The notes under the pieces: generated by a model
The model's database searches: none
What the model was told of the DNA's origin: nothing
Seen by the model: only the letters and a program-made list of their open reading frames with translations
Position numbers and translations under genes: made by a program
In this document: positions 32,733 to 40,890 of the stretch, in pieces
Layout of the letters: every line of letters starts with the position of its first letter
Position numbering within the stretch: the stretch's first letter is position 1
Assembly (NCBI GenBank): GCA_004376105.1
Contig: SOKA01000091.1
Coordinates: 1-55,851, forward strand
DNA from: Dehalococcoidia bacterium
Lineage (GTDB): Bacteria; Chloroflexota; Dehalococcoidia; Dehalococcoidales; E44-bin46
Reading direction: 5' to 3'
Length of the DNA stretch: 55,851 nt

Positions 32733-34694
32733 GTGGCAAGCATACTGACCTTTAACGCCCCCCCTGAATATTATAAACTCTGGGAATCTTCAATAGAGGA
32801 CCCGGAAGGTTTTTGGGGGGAAATGGCAGAGAAGTCTATCAGTGATATTTATTGGTTTAAGAAATGGGATAGGGTTTTTGAAAGAAGACTCCCCGGCTTT
32901 AAATGGTTCGTCGGTGGAAAGACGAATACCGGATATAATTGCGTAGATTACAAGCTACCAAGGTATAAGGATAAAGCTGCTTATATTCAGGAAGTACCAG
33001 AACTCGGAATTTCACGAACGATAACTTATGGTGAACTGTTCGACGCTGTCAAAAGGCATACCGCAGCGCTCAGAAATCTGGGGGTCGAGAAAGGTGATCG
33101 GGTGCTTTTTTACATACCAAACAGTTTAGAGGCCGTGACTATGCTACAAGCGTGTGCCAGGATAGGCGTAATATCTACATGCGTATTTGCCGGCTTCTCG
33201 CCGGGGGCGTTAGCTAACCGGATAGAATTAACAAAGCCAAAAGCGATATTCACCCAGGATTTCACCCTCAGAAGAGGTAGGAAGGTACAGCTTAAAGAAG
33301 CTGTTGATGAGGCTATTAAGCTCTGCTCTCAAGAAGTAGCCGAAGCGGTGAAATTTATAATTATCAATCCAATAGAGGGAAGGGAGATTTCTCTAACTAG
33401 TAATAGGGATATTTCCCTAGCAGAATTTGAAAAAGGAGGGAAAGGGGGGAATAAAGGATATGCTGTGCTCGAAGCAAATGAACCACTACTCATAATGTGC
33501 ACCTCAGGAACCACAGCTAAGCCGAAACCTGTAGTCCACGTTCACGGGGGCTTTGAAATTTGGACTTACTGGACTGCTAAGTGGATATACGGCATCAAGC
33601 CTGAAGATGTGATCTTTAATACAAGTGATATAGGTTGGATTGTTGGCCAATCCTACCTTGTTTTTGCACCCTTGCTTGCTGGATGTAGTGTTATACTTTA
33701 CGAGGGAGCTCCTAATTTTCCTCAACCAGATATGTGGTGGGAAATTATAGAAAAGCACAAAGCTACAATGCTTTGGACCGCGCCAACCGGCGCCAGAGCT
33801 CTGCGTGGTCTTGGCGTGGAACAAGCTGAAAAGCATGATTTAAGTTCTCTTGAGAGGATAGTTGTTGCGGGAGAAGTTCTAAATCCAGAGGTTTGGTCTT
33901 GGTTATATAATGAGGTATTTAAAGGTAAGGTGCCTGTTTTTGACCACATGTGGCAGACCGAGGTTCCGGGTTCAATGTTTGGCTATTCCTACGGAGTTAA
34001 AATGCCAGAGGTTAGACCAGGCTCGGCTGGATTCCCTCTTCCAGGAATACTTCCGGAAATAGTGGATGAGCGTGAAGGAAAGCCTTGTAGCGTTAATGAG
34101 AAGGGTATTCTCTTACTCAAGGAACCTGTTCCTGGTATGACTCAGACTTTGTGGGAAGACCCTGAGTGGTATCGTAAAGAATATTGGGACGCACAGCCCA
34201 TTACTACAGGTCGATACTTCACAGGAGACTCCGCTTATATGGATGAGGACGGCTATATTTGGTTCTGTGGAAGATCTGATGAAGTTATGAAGATTGCAGC
34301 CCATAGAATAGGACCGGCAGAGGTGGAGAGTGCGCTTGTTTCGCATCCTGCAGTTAATGAAGCGGCTGTCTGCGGGGTGCCCGATGAACTTAGAGGCCAA
34401 GTTGCAGCAGCTTTCGTTGTTCTTAAGCCAGGGGTTCGACCATCGGATGGGCTAAAGAAGGAAATAATGGAACACGTTAGAAAGGTCATGGGACCTATTG
34501 TAGTATTTCAGGGCATAGAGTTTGTAAATCTACTTCCTAAAACGAGAAGTGGGAAGATTATGAGAAGGGTGATGAGAAAATTGTGGGCGGGTGAGGAGTT
34601 GGAAGACCTTTCCACAATAGAAACCGAGGCTTCCGTCGATGAAATCAAAGAAGCAGTTTCTAAGCTTATCGTGTCTAAACAGCCTCAGCTGTAA
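32733..34694 (+). CDS. AMP-forming acyl-CoA synthetase, acetyl-CoA synthetase-like
   Basis: 653 aa with a GTG start (AAAGGAGGGAAA upstream). Acs-type N-terminus with a fused leader FWGEMAEKSISDIYWFKKWDRVFE, A3 loop CTSGTTAKPKPVVHVHGG near 256-273, A5 MWQTEVPGSM, A7/A8 YFTGDSAYMDEDGYIWFCGRSDEVMKIAAHRIGPAEVE and the C-terminal catalytic Lys in LPKTRSGKIMRR. The A3 loop deviates from TGKPKG at two positions (A for G, P for G). It may activate the acyl chain released by the deacylase, or run towards acetate. A 163-bp gap precedes it, so it may be transcribed separately. Confidence 0.88.
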   Translation: MASILTFNAPPEYYKLWESSIEDPEGFWGEMAEKSISDIYWFKKWDRVFERRLPGFKWFVGGKTNTGYNCVDYKLPRYKDKAAYIQEVPELGISRTITYGELFDAVKRHTAALRNLGVEKGDRVLFYIPNSLEAVTMLQACARIGVISTCVFAGFSPGALANRIELTKPKAIFTQDFTLRRGRKVQLKEAVDEAIKLCSQEVAEAVKFIIINPIEGREISLTSNRDISLAEFEKGGKGGNKGYAVLEANEPLLIMCTSGTTAKPKPVVHVHGGFEIWTYWTAKWIYGIKPEDVIFNTSDIGWIVGQSYLVFAPLLAGCSVILYEGAPNFPQPDMWWEIIEKHKATMLWTAPTGARALRGLGVEQAEKHDLSSLERIVVAGEVLNPEVWSWLYNEVFKGKVPVFDHMWQTEVPGSMFGYSYGVKMPEVRPGSAGFPLPGILPEIVDEREGKPCSVNEKGILLLKEPVPGMTQTLWEDPEWYRKEYWDAQPITTGRYFTGDSAYMDEDGYIWFCGRSDEVMKIAAHRIGPAEVESALVSHPAVNEAAVCGVPDELRGQVAAAFVVLKPGVRPSDGLKKEIMEHVRKVMGPIVVFQGIEFVNLLPKTRSGKIMRRVMRKLWAGEELEDLSTIETEASVDEIKEAVSKLIVSKQPQL

Positions 34695-35015
34695 TCGGGC
34701 GAGTGCATCCCGCCTTAACGCCTTGTAGTATGGCCAGGCTGTGGACGGTTTGGACTTGGTGAATCTGTGACTACCGTTACCTGCCGTGTACTTAAAGCTT
34801 CTTGAGCCAACCCAAGATGAAAACTGTCTGATTCGCTTGGCATCTAAGAGGTCGATTCGCTCAGGCCAGCCTTGACTGTTGGCGTAGTCTATGAAGTGCC
34901 AGAGAAGCTTATGGTAGTACTGATGCGTGCCAAGTGCACGCCCTTCAGCTTGGAGAGAAAACAGGAATCCCTCCACCAAATCTTGTAGCCCGATTGTCTT
35001 CTTTCGTTGTTTCAC
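34695..35015 (-). pseudogene. Truncated tyrosine recombinase (integrase N-terminal SAM-like domain only)
   Basis: About 100 residues, MKQRKKTIGLQDLVEGFLFSLQAEG then THQYYHKLLWHFIDYANSQGWPERIDLLDAKRIRQFSSWV and KPSTAWPYYKALRR, form a phage-integrase N-terminal core-binding domain. The catalytic domain with the R-H-R-Y residues is absent; the frame runs into the 3' end of the acyl-CoA synthetase gene instead. It lies 112 bp from tRNA-Lys, a frequent integration target, so it is probably the relic of an integrated element. Confidence 0.7.
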
Positions 35016-35126
35016 CTTTCATTGCGGTCGGCCCATAATTCTTATTTTGTTTACTCAGCTGGTTACTTCCAGATTTGCCCCAGCTTTGAGACTTCGACTG
35101 AGTCAGTTGCTTGCCCAGCTTTGAAG

Positions 35127-35199
35127 TGAGCCGCACAGGACTCGAACCTGTAACCGGCTGATTAAGAGTCAGCTGCTCTTCCAATTGAGCTAGCGGCCC
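35127..35199 (-). tRNA. tRNA-Lys (anticodon CUU)
   Basis: 73-nt cloverleaf on the minus strand: acceptor GGGCCGC/GCGGCTC (one G-U), D-arm with GCTC, anticodon stem GCTGA/TCAGC with loop CTCTTAA (anticodon CTT), T-arm ACAGG-TTCGAGT-CCTGT. CCA is not encoded. Confidence 0.96.
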
Positions 35200-35257
35200 A
35201 ATGTACTATTAAGTCTAGCAAACCTTAAGCCGTCACGCAACCCACACAGTGAGCACT

Positions 35258-36487
35258 CTATTTAATACTCTCTATTAAGTCCTGACGGCTGGTCATCGCA
35301 GCAACTTTATCTAGGAAATCCTTCAATGAGGCGCTTTGACTTCTTAGCTTCTTTAACTCAAGCCCGAGGGGGCTAATAGAGGTTGGACTATCAGCATAGG
35401 TGCCATAAAAGGCAAAATAGGCTTGATTCAGTTTTCTAATATAATAGCCCTTTGAGGCTAAATACTGCCTTTTCTGTTCCATAAATTCCTCAGCCTGCTC
35501 AATTTCTCCCTGAGCAAGGTATTTGTCAACAGCTCTTCTTATGTCTCTCATCTCTCGGTTAAAGTCAAATTCTGAGTCTACTATCTGAGTTTGATTGTCA
35601 CCATTTTCATATTGGGAGTAATATCTTTCGACTACGATAGTGCCAATTTCCTTGCTAACCATACTGACTAGGGTTTCATTTATGGTGGCAATTTCATAAT
35701 TTCTGGACACGCCAGTTGAATCTAGCAAGTATAGAAAACCCAACGGCTTGAAAACCAGATATTGATGCAACCATTCCTCAGTCGCCATATCAATGGTAAA
35801 CCGGAGGCCAGCGCCATCAGTGACAAAGCTAGGATAGGTTGCACCAAAGCCACCAAGCTCCACCACCAGTGAAGAGACACCTAATTTGTCGACCTTGGCT
35901 TCAATATCCTCTATTTCCTTTAGGCTAATGCTCTGCTGTAAGGTAATCCGCCTTGTGCTTTCTATCCTGTCCCTAGGTGAAATCACAAGTAGATAGGGTG
36001 GTTTCTCTAGTTTGAAATTTAGTGGTGGAAAATTAATTTTTAACCTTATATATCTATCTATTGGATTGAAGATGCCCTGTTGCGCCAGGGTTTTCTTTAT
36101 CTGCTTCTCCATTATCCTCTCCACTGTATTCTTTAAAGCCATTTTTTGTTCCTGTAACATATTTAATTCGGCTTCGAGTAAAGTTAAGTCACCTTGCTCA
36201 TTGCCGGCATTGATTGCTTCAATCTCTGACTTCAAGGTTTTTATCCCCTCGATGGCGGAAAAATACTCTGTAACCATATGGACTTCATCATCAATCTTTT
36301 TATAGCTACCGAAAATCCATTGATTTACTTCATGGGGAATAGCCCTGGACTCCCATTTCATAACACTGAATCGGTATGACCTCACTACTGAGCTTAGATG
36401 GGTATCGAAATCCCGTGTAAAGGCACAACCTCCACCGAGCAAACAAATCAATAATAAGCTTGCAGTAGCAATCAATCTTATTTTCAA
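35258..36487 (-). CDS. Hypothetical lipoprotein with coiled-coil segment
   Basis: 409 aa with a TTG start preceded by AAGGA. The signal peptide ends in the lipobox LLGGGC (Cys21). About 80-135 is a predicted coiled coil (IKTLKSEIEAINAGNEQG, LLEAELNMLQEQKMAL). The middle region INETLVSMVSKEIG and a long C-terminal region rich in charged helices match no family that I recognise; there is no HExxH motif. It stands alone on its strand, divergent from the MscS gene. Function unknown. Confidence 0.75.
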   Translation of the reverse strand: MKIRLIATASLLLICLLGGGCAFTRDFDTHLSSVVRSYRFSVMKWESRAIPHEVNQWIFGSYKKIDDEVHMVTEYFSAIEGIKTLKSEIEAINAGNEQGDLTLLEAELNMLQEQKMALKNTVERIMEKQIKKTLAQQGIFNPIDRYIRLKINFPPLNFKLEKPPYLLVISPRDRIESTRRITLQQSISLKEIEDIEAKVDKLGVSSLVVELGGFGATYPSFVTDGAGLRFTIDMATEEWLHQYLVFKPLGFLYLLDSTGVSRNYEIATINETLVSMVSKEIGTIVVERYYSQYENGDNQTQIVDSEFDFNREMRDIRRAVDKYLAQGEIEQAEEFMEQKRQYLASKGYYIRKLNQAYFAFYGTYADSPTSISPLGLELKKLRSQSASLKDFLDKVAAMTSRQDLIESIK

Positions 36488-36857
36488 TTTAATTCCTTAA
36501 AACATTCCCCGACTGCGAAAATCAGGAATACCTAATTTTGTGTTAATCCCAGCGCATTTGGTTATCAAAAACTTGGTGATATTAATTTCAGTACTATAAT
36601 AATGCTCTCTATATGATAATCCTATTGTGATGAGATGTTAAGTATTAGATAGACTGGTCTTAACAAGAACAATGCCTTAACCTTTACATGCTGCAGTGCC
36701 ATCTCGTTAAGATTTCTTGGAGAATCAAGGTGCCAAGACTTAGGTCAACCGACATTCGTTTTAACCATTTCTAAGCAGAAAACCTTGATATTGTCTTGAA
36801 GATTTGCCTTTATGAGAATATAATGCAGCTAGTACAAAAGCTTCGGAGGAATGGGAA
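36488..36857. other. Divergent intergenic region, lipoprotein gene / MscS gene
   Basis: 370 bp, AT-rich, without a credible gene. Several TATAAT-like hexamers (for example near 36593-36620) could serve either direction, but no -35/-10 pair stands out. No hairpin or repeat was seen. Confidence 0.4.
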
Positions 36858-37712
36858 ATGGAGGTCATGACCGGCTGGGTTTACCAAACGGGATGGAAAG
36901 TCTTTGTCACCGTGGGCATTTGCCTTGGAACATTTATGATGATACGTCGCTTTGCCCCCTTAGCCATAAGGGGGACAGTGAAGCGTCAGATGAAACACAA
37001 ACGCAAGGTGGAGAGAGAAAAGAGGGTAAAGACCCTCGTTCGGCTTATAACCACCACCTCAGGTATAGGCCTGGGGATACTTGCTGCCTTCCTAGTTTCT
37101 CAGCAAGTGGGAATCAATATGACCGCTCCCCTAGTCGGCTTTGGGGTATTCGGCATCGCTATAGGCTTTGGTGCCCAGTACCTGATCCGCGACATTATTG
37201 CTGGATTCTTCATCTACCTTGAAAACCAGTACAATGTTGGCGATGTCATACGAGTGGGTAATATCGCTGGCGGGGTGGAGGAGATATCCCTCAGGAGGAC
37301 AATTCTGAGGGACCTTGACGGGGCACGCCATGTAATCCCCAATGGGGAGATCAGAATCGTGAGCAACCTCACCCAGGAATGGTCAAGGGCCCATCTCAAC
37401 ATAAGCGTGGCCTACAAGGAAGACCTCGACAGAGTTATGGCACTCATGAGGAAGACGTGGGAGGAGATGACCGAGGACACGAATTGGGGCTCCTTCATAA
37501 TTTCGAAAACCCCCTGGCTTCTTCGGGTGAATGAGTTCGGAAATTCGGGCATAACAATAAAGATGGTAGGAGAAACCCACCCCATCAAACAATGGGATGT
37601 CATGGGCGAATATAGAAGGAGAATAAAGAGGGTCTTCGATGAAGAGGGAATCGAGATTCCTTGGCCTCACGTTAAACTGTATTACGGCGAGTCTATGCCT
37701 CCCACCAGGTGA
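36858..37712 (+). CDS. Small-conductance mechanosensitive channel, MscS family
   Basis: 284 aa. N-terminal helix, basic linker, then TM helices and the pore-lining stretch LVGFGVFGIAIGFGAQYLIRDIIAGFFIYLENQYNVGDVI, which is the MscS signature, followed by a beta domain (GVEEISLRRTILRDLDGARHVIPNGEI) and an alpha-beta C-terminal region. GGAGGAATGGGAA precedes the ATG. It releases solutes on hypo-osmotic shock. No neighbour suggests another role. Confidence 0.93.
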   Translation: MEVMTGWVYQTGWKVFVTVGICLGTFMMIRRFAPLAIRGTVKRQMKHKRKVEREKRVKTLVRLITTTSGIGLGILAAFLVSQQVGINMTAPLVGFGVFGIAIGFGAQYLIRDIIAGFFIYLENQYNVGDVIRVGNIAGGVEEISLRRTILRDLDGARHVIPNGEIRIVSNLTQEWSRAHLNISVAYKEDLDRVMALMRKTWEEMTEDTNWGSFIISKTPWLLRVNEFGNSGITIKMVGETHPIKQWDVMGEYRRRIKRVFDEEGIEIPWPHVKLYYGESMPPTR

Positions 37713-37762
37713 CAGGCAATATATTCAATTTCAACCAAATTCAAAGGCTCTCTTTAACCCGC

Positions 37763-38410
37763 CTAGTCTACCCCGGCTGCAATTCTAGCTAGCTCCCAGG
37801 AATACTCATAAAGGTGCAAGCCCTTACTCATGGCAATAATCTCACCATCGTCAACCCCTATCTCCCCTGCCATATACTCCTTCAAAAGCTGAATAGCTGC
37901 CAGGTTAGATGGAAAGCCAGCCCACAAGTCCCACGACCTGAAATAGACGACAAAATTGAGCCTATTATCACGGATTCTGGTATCTATTGCTCTCAGGCAT
38001 GGAGGGTCTGAGAGGAAAATAGATTGGCTATCACCCACCGCCATAAAAGCCTGATTAGTATTATAGCCATCTTCCTTATACATCTTGATTACTTCAGCTA
38101 TCTGCTTCTCCAAATACTGCCCGTAGGTATATTGCTCTCCTTCGGCTTTATGGGCGGTCATAAGATAGGGAAGATAACTTTCTACATAATCCATAGTGCT
38201 AGGAGGTGGCACACCCTGTGGCACATCTGGAATCAAAGGTTTTGTCCCCGGGTTCCTGACCTGAATTACTACAAAGTCAAGCTCTTTCCGACGCTGATCG
38301 GCGTAGCTCCCCCGCTCAATCTTATACTCATAACCCTCAGCCAAAATCTTACGCAGGCAAAGAAACCACGCCTCAGAAAGGTCTCTAGCTTCAATTACCG
38401 AAATCTTCAT
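37763..38410 (-). CDS. Archaeal-type thymidylate synthase-like protein
   Basis: 215 aa. DPPCLRAIDTRIRDNRLNFVVYFRSWDLWAGFPSNLAAIQLLKEYMAGEIGV contains the ThyA-fold active-site cysteine (PPC) and the FRSxD and N dUMP-binding residues, and ISKGLHLYEYSWELA-like ending AMSKGLHLYEYSWEL matches methanogen ThyA proteins (the TIGR03283-type family). Shorter than classical ThyA (260+ aa). It may methylate dUMP or hydroxymethylate dCMP; sequence alone does not decide. It is the last gene of a five-gene minus-strand cluster. No clear ribosome binding site precedes the ATG. Confidence 0.8.
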   Translation of the reverse strand: MKISVIEARDLSEAWFLCLRKILAEGYEYKIERGSYADQRRKELDFVVIQVRNPGTKPLIPDVPQGVPPPSTMDYVESYLPYLMTAHKAEGEQYTYGQYLEKQIAEVIKMYKEDGYNTNQAFMAVGDSQSIFLSDPPCLRAIDTRIRDNRLNFVVYFRSWDLWAGFPSNLAAIQLLKEYMAGEIGVDDGEIIAMSKGLHLYEYSWELARIAAGVD

Positions 38411-38422
38411 AATATTAACCGG

Positions 38423-38605
38423 CTAAGCAGTCTTCCTCATCTCCTTCAGCTCTTTATTTACCTCCTCTAGCTCCGCCTCTAATTTCTGTTTATAATCCTC
38501 AAGCATACGGATATACTCATCTCTACGCGGGAAATAGGCTGGACCTCCAAACCAAAAACCGAAAGGAGGAAAACTAAAGCTAAACCTATGCCAGTGTCTA
38601 TACAT
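38423..38605 (-). CDS. Small aromatic/coiled-coil protein, DUF5320-like
   Basis: 60 aa with a strong ribosome binding site (GTAGGAGGGGATA). The N-terminal half is Phe/Gly/Pro-rich with a GFWFGGPAYFP stretch; the C-terminal half is a coiled coil (YIRMLEDYKQKLEAELEEVNKELKEM). This layout matches small DUF5320-type proteins. Function unknown. Lies between the ThyA-like gene (12 bp) and a hypothetical gene. Confidence 0.7.
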   Translation of the reverse strand: MYRHWHRFSFSFPPFGFWFGGPAYFPRRDEYIRMLEDYKQKLEAELEEVNKELKEMRKTA

Positions 38606-38632
38606 TATCCCCTCCTACATAATTGCTTATCA

Positions 38633-38657
38633 ACCCCGTTAGGAAATCTAACGGGGT
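38633..38657. repeat. Perfect inverted repeat (stem-loop) inside the hypothetical operon
   Basis: ACCCCGTTAG and CTAACGGGGT form a 10-bp perfect stem with a 5-nt loop, between the 234-aa gene and the 60-aa gene. No T-run follows on the minus strand, so it is more likely an mRNA processing or stability element than a terminator. Confidence 0.65.
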
Positions 38658-38671
38658 CAACCTCACCCTCT

Positions 38672-39376
38672 TTATCGTCCCTTCTTGAAGATAGTAAAGA
38701 ATCTGTCCTCGTACTCCTCAAACAGGCCCCAGCGGTCAAGCTCCTCCTTTAGCTCACGAGGTTCACTCTCACCCTTTGAAACCTTCCTAAAGAACTCATC
38801 AATCCTTACCCTGGCATCAACCGGAATACCATCAGCGTCTATATCCAAAAGTCCTCTAGCCTCCATTTGTAATAGGTTATTGCGCAGGGAACTTCTGGTC
38901 ATCTCATAAATAAACTTCATCAACGACACATCCCAAAGTTCATCCTCACCCTTAATAATAGAGGTTAGCGGGTCAGCACGCTTATCAATTTCAGCATTTA
39001 GCTTATCTACCACTGATAGCAAATCTTCAGACACAATGGTAAGCTCTTTAGGCTCATTCCTGTAGCTATAAAATAGCCCAGGAATATTAGGACCGTGAGT
39101 CCTAGTTAGCATATCAAAATACCTTTTGGCCTCCGAGCTAAATCCTTCGAGCCTGGAAAGATAATAGGGGGTTACAATCCTCGGCTTCTCAGCAATTACT
39201 CTCCCCTCTCTAACCACAGTCTCAGTGACATTCTTTACCAGCTCGGCGTAAACAGGTTTGGTAACCAGATAGTAGTATATATTTGTGGTGCCGAAAGTGG
39301 CTAAGCTCTGCTTAGGTGGCCTCAGTATCTCAGTGTGCTTAACTGCTTCTCTAATCCTTTCGTCATCAATATCCAT
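38672..39376 (-). CDS. Conserved hypothetical protein
   Basis: 234 aa, preceded by GAGGGGAATCTA. There is no signal peptide or membrane helix. The sequence is mostly helical with mixed charge; TYYLSRLEGFSSEAKRYFDML-like PYYLSRLEGFSSEAKRYFDM and ELWDVSLMKFIYEMTRSSLRNN are the most ordered stretches. I recognise no family. It sits 10 bp from the transglutaminase-like gene and is probably co-transcribed with it. Confidence 0.7.
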   Translation of the reverse strand: MDIDDERIREAVKHTEILRPPKQSLATFGTTNIYYYLVTKPVYAELVKNVTETVVREGRVIAEKPRIVTPYYLSRLEGFSSEAKRYFDMLTRTHGPNIPGLFYSYRNEPKELTIVSEDLLSVVDKLNAEIDKRADPLTSIIKGEDELWDVSLMKFIYEMTRSSLRNNLLQMEARGLLDIDADGIPVDARVRIDEFFRKVSKGESEPRELKEELDRWGLFEEYEDRFFTIFKKGR

Positions 39377-39386
39377 TAGATTCCCC

Positions 39387-39755
39387 TCAGCCTTCCTTTA
39401 ATAAATGACTTCTGAGACCGGCTCCCCGACAAAAGACTCGCCTTATCTTGGAAACATTCACCGGCATAACTACCTTTATCTCACTATTTTTGCAGCATAT
39501 TTCCTCACGTCCAGGGTCAAGGGCTACATCTACCCTCTCCCCCTCAATCTCAGTATAGACATGGACGAAAACAATAGGAAAATTATGCCATTTCTTAACC
39601 GGCGTTATTGCTATACAACCAATCAAATCAACCCTCATTCCCAGCTCCGCTGCCTTAGCTTTTATCTGCAAAGATTTATGGATACAGTTATTACTGACTA
39701 GAGAATAAGGTTGCCTATATACTGCATCTATAAAAGCTGATAATTTATCGTTCAT
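39387..39755 (-). CDS. Small transglutaminase-like domain protein
   Basis: 122 aa with AGGG before the ATG. A Cys-His-Asp set in the order of a transglutaminase-like fold is visible: NNCIHKSLQIKAKAAELGM (Cys23 at the head of a helix), FVHVYTEIEGE (His near 64) and VDVALDP (Asp near 79). Only the core is present, without other domains. It could be a peptidase, amidase or cross-linking enzyme, or catalytically dead. Same operon as its neighbours on both sides. Confidence 0.68.
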   Translation of the reverse strand: MNDKLSAFIDAVYRQPYSLVSNNCIHKSLQIKAKAAELGMRVDLIGCIAITPVKKWHNFPIVFVHVYTEIEGERVDVALDPGREEICCKNSEIKVVMPVNVSKIRRVFCRGAGLRSHLLKEG

Positions 39756-39763
39756 TACACACC

Positions 39764-40354
39764 CTAAGATATAGCTGATAGCTCCTGCTTGTATTCGTCC
39801 AAAAGCTTAAGGTATTGTGAATCTAGCTGAGTCTGCATCTTGCGCCATTCTTCTTGGAACTGGGGCTGCTTTTCCACATCTATTTTAATTCCCACAAATG
39901 AGCCTAACTGCTGCTGAAGTGCCTGCTTTATCTTAGCTTCAAATTCAGCCTTTAATGACTCATAAGCCTGCTTTCTCTGCTGCTCACCCTCCCCTACATA
40001 GTGGTCAAAGATGCGCCTCATCTTACTGTAGACATTCTCCACACTGGCTTTATCGCTCTTAACCGTCTTTAAACCCTCCATTGCCCTTCTATTATTTCTT
40101 TTAGCCAAATCGCTACTGGGTAGGTTGATATTTCTAATTAGTATATCACCGACCCCTTCCATAATATATTTTTTAATACTTTCCTCATACTGGCTCAGCT
40201 CAACCACCAAATTACAACCTTGCTTAATATATCTGGCAGCTAGCTTTTCCCCCTCCGGGACATATTTCCATTTCAGGCGCTCTTCATCAGTTGCCTTACC
40301 TAACTTTTCCGCCTTTTCCATAGCTATCTCAAGAGCGCTCTTTATCTCACCCAT
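39764..40354 (-). CDS. Conserved hypothetical helical protein
   Basis: 196 aa preceded by TGGAGACCTAG. No signal peptide or membrane helix. Nearly all helical, with a charged C-terminal half (QQRKQAYESLKAEFEAKIKQALQQQLG and EEWRKMQTQLDSQYLKLLDEYKQEL). I do not recognise the family. First gene of the five-gene minus-strand cluster and divergent from archease. Confidence 0.7.
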   Translation of the reverse strand: MGEIKSALEIAMEKAEKLGKATDEERLKWKYVPEGEKLAARYIKQGCNLVVELSQYEESIKKYIMEGVGDILIRNINLPSSDLAKRNNRRAMEGLKTVKSDKASVENVYSKMRRIFDHYVGEGEQQRKQAYESLKAEFEAKIKQALQQQLGSFVGIKIDVEKQPQFQEEWRKMQTQLDSQYLKLLDEYKQELSAIS

Positions 40355-40449
40355 CTAGGTCTCCAGATGTTATTCTTACCTTAATATTATACTAAAATGG
40401 GATGAGGTAATAAATACTCTCTATAGTTTATGTCTATCCTGGTAAATGA

Positions 40450-40463
40450 TATAATCTATCTAG
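40450..40463 (+). promoter_or_regulatory. -10 box directly upstream of the archease start
   Basis: A perfect TATAAT (40450-40455) ends 7 nt before the in-frame GTG (40463) that begins the conserved archease sequence. Transcription would start at or next to that GTG, giving a leaderless mRNA. The -35 region is weak (TTTATG). Confidence 0.5.
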
Positions 40464-40879
40464 TGGAGAAGGAGTTTGAAATCATAGACCATACGGCTGA
40501 TGTTGGCGTTATAGCCTATGGTGCCAGCGTGAACCAGGCGTTTGTCAATGCGGCTAGAGCTTTGTTCAGCCTGATAACTGAGCTTGATAATGTAGAAGAG
40601 GTTGTTTACCGAGATATAGAGCTGGTAGCCCCTGACCAAGAAAGCCTGCTGGTAGAATGGCTAAACGAGCTCATTTATCTATTTGACACTGAGAATATTA
40701 TTTTTAAGAGGTTTGATATTACCCAGCTTAACAGTACCCAACTTAAAGCTAGAGGCTATGGAGAGAAGGTAGATAGTTCCAAGCATAAGCTAAAAACAGG
40801 GGTCAAAGCAGCCACTTACCATATGCTAAAGGTTGAGAAAACCAATGGTTGCCAAGTTCAGGTATTGTTTGATATTTAG
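40463..40879 (+). CDS. Archease
   Basis: Cofactor that activates RtcB by helping transfer GMP to its active-site histidine. 138 aa from GTG 40463, where the conserved sequence VEKEFEIIDHTADVGVIAYG begins; an ATG at 40430 would add 11 unconserved residues. The metal-binding Asp (HTADVG), the late acidic ligand in FDI at the C-terminus, and LLVEWLNELIYLFDTENIIF are typical. Followed after 11 bp by rtcB, the usual pairing. Confidence 0.93.
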   Translation: MEKEFEIIDHTADVGVIAYGASVNQAFVNAARALFSLITELDNVEEVVYRDIELVAPDQESLLVEWLNELIYLFDTENIIFKRFDITQLNSTQLKARGYGEKVDSSKHKLKTGVKAATYHMLKVEKTNGCQVQVLFDI

Positions 40880-40890
40880 CGGAGGTAAAA

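Noticed and set aside
34945..35184. Frame across tRNA-Lys that starts inside the tRNA
   Set aside because: It is a translation of the tRNA and its flank (PVTGSSPV is the usual artefact of a tRNA T-arm).
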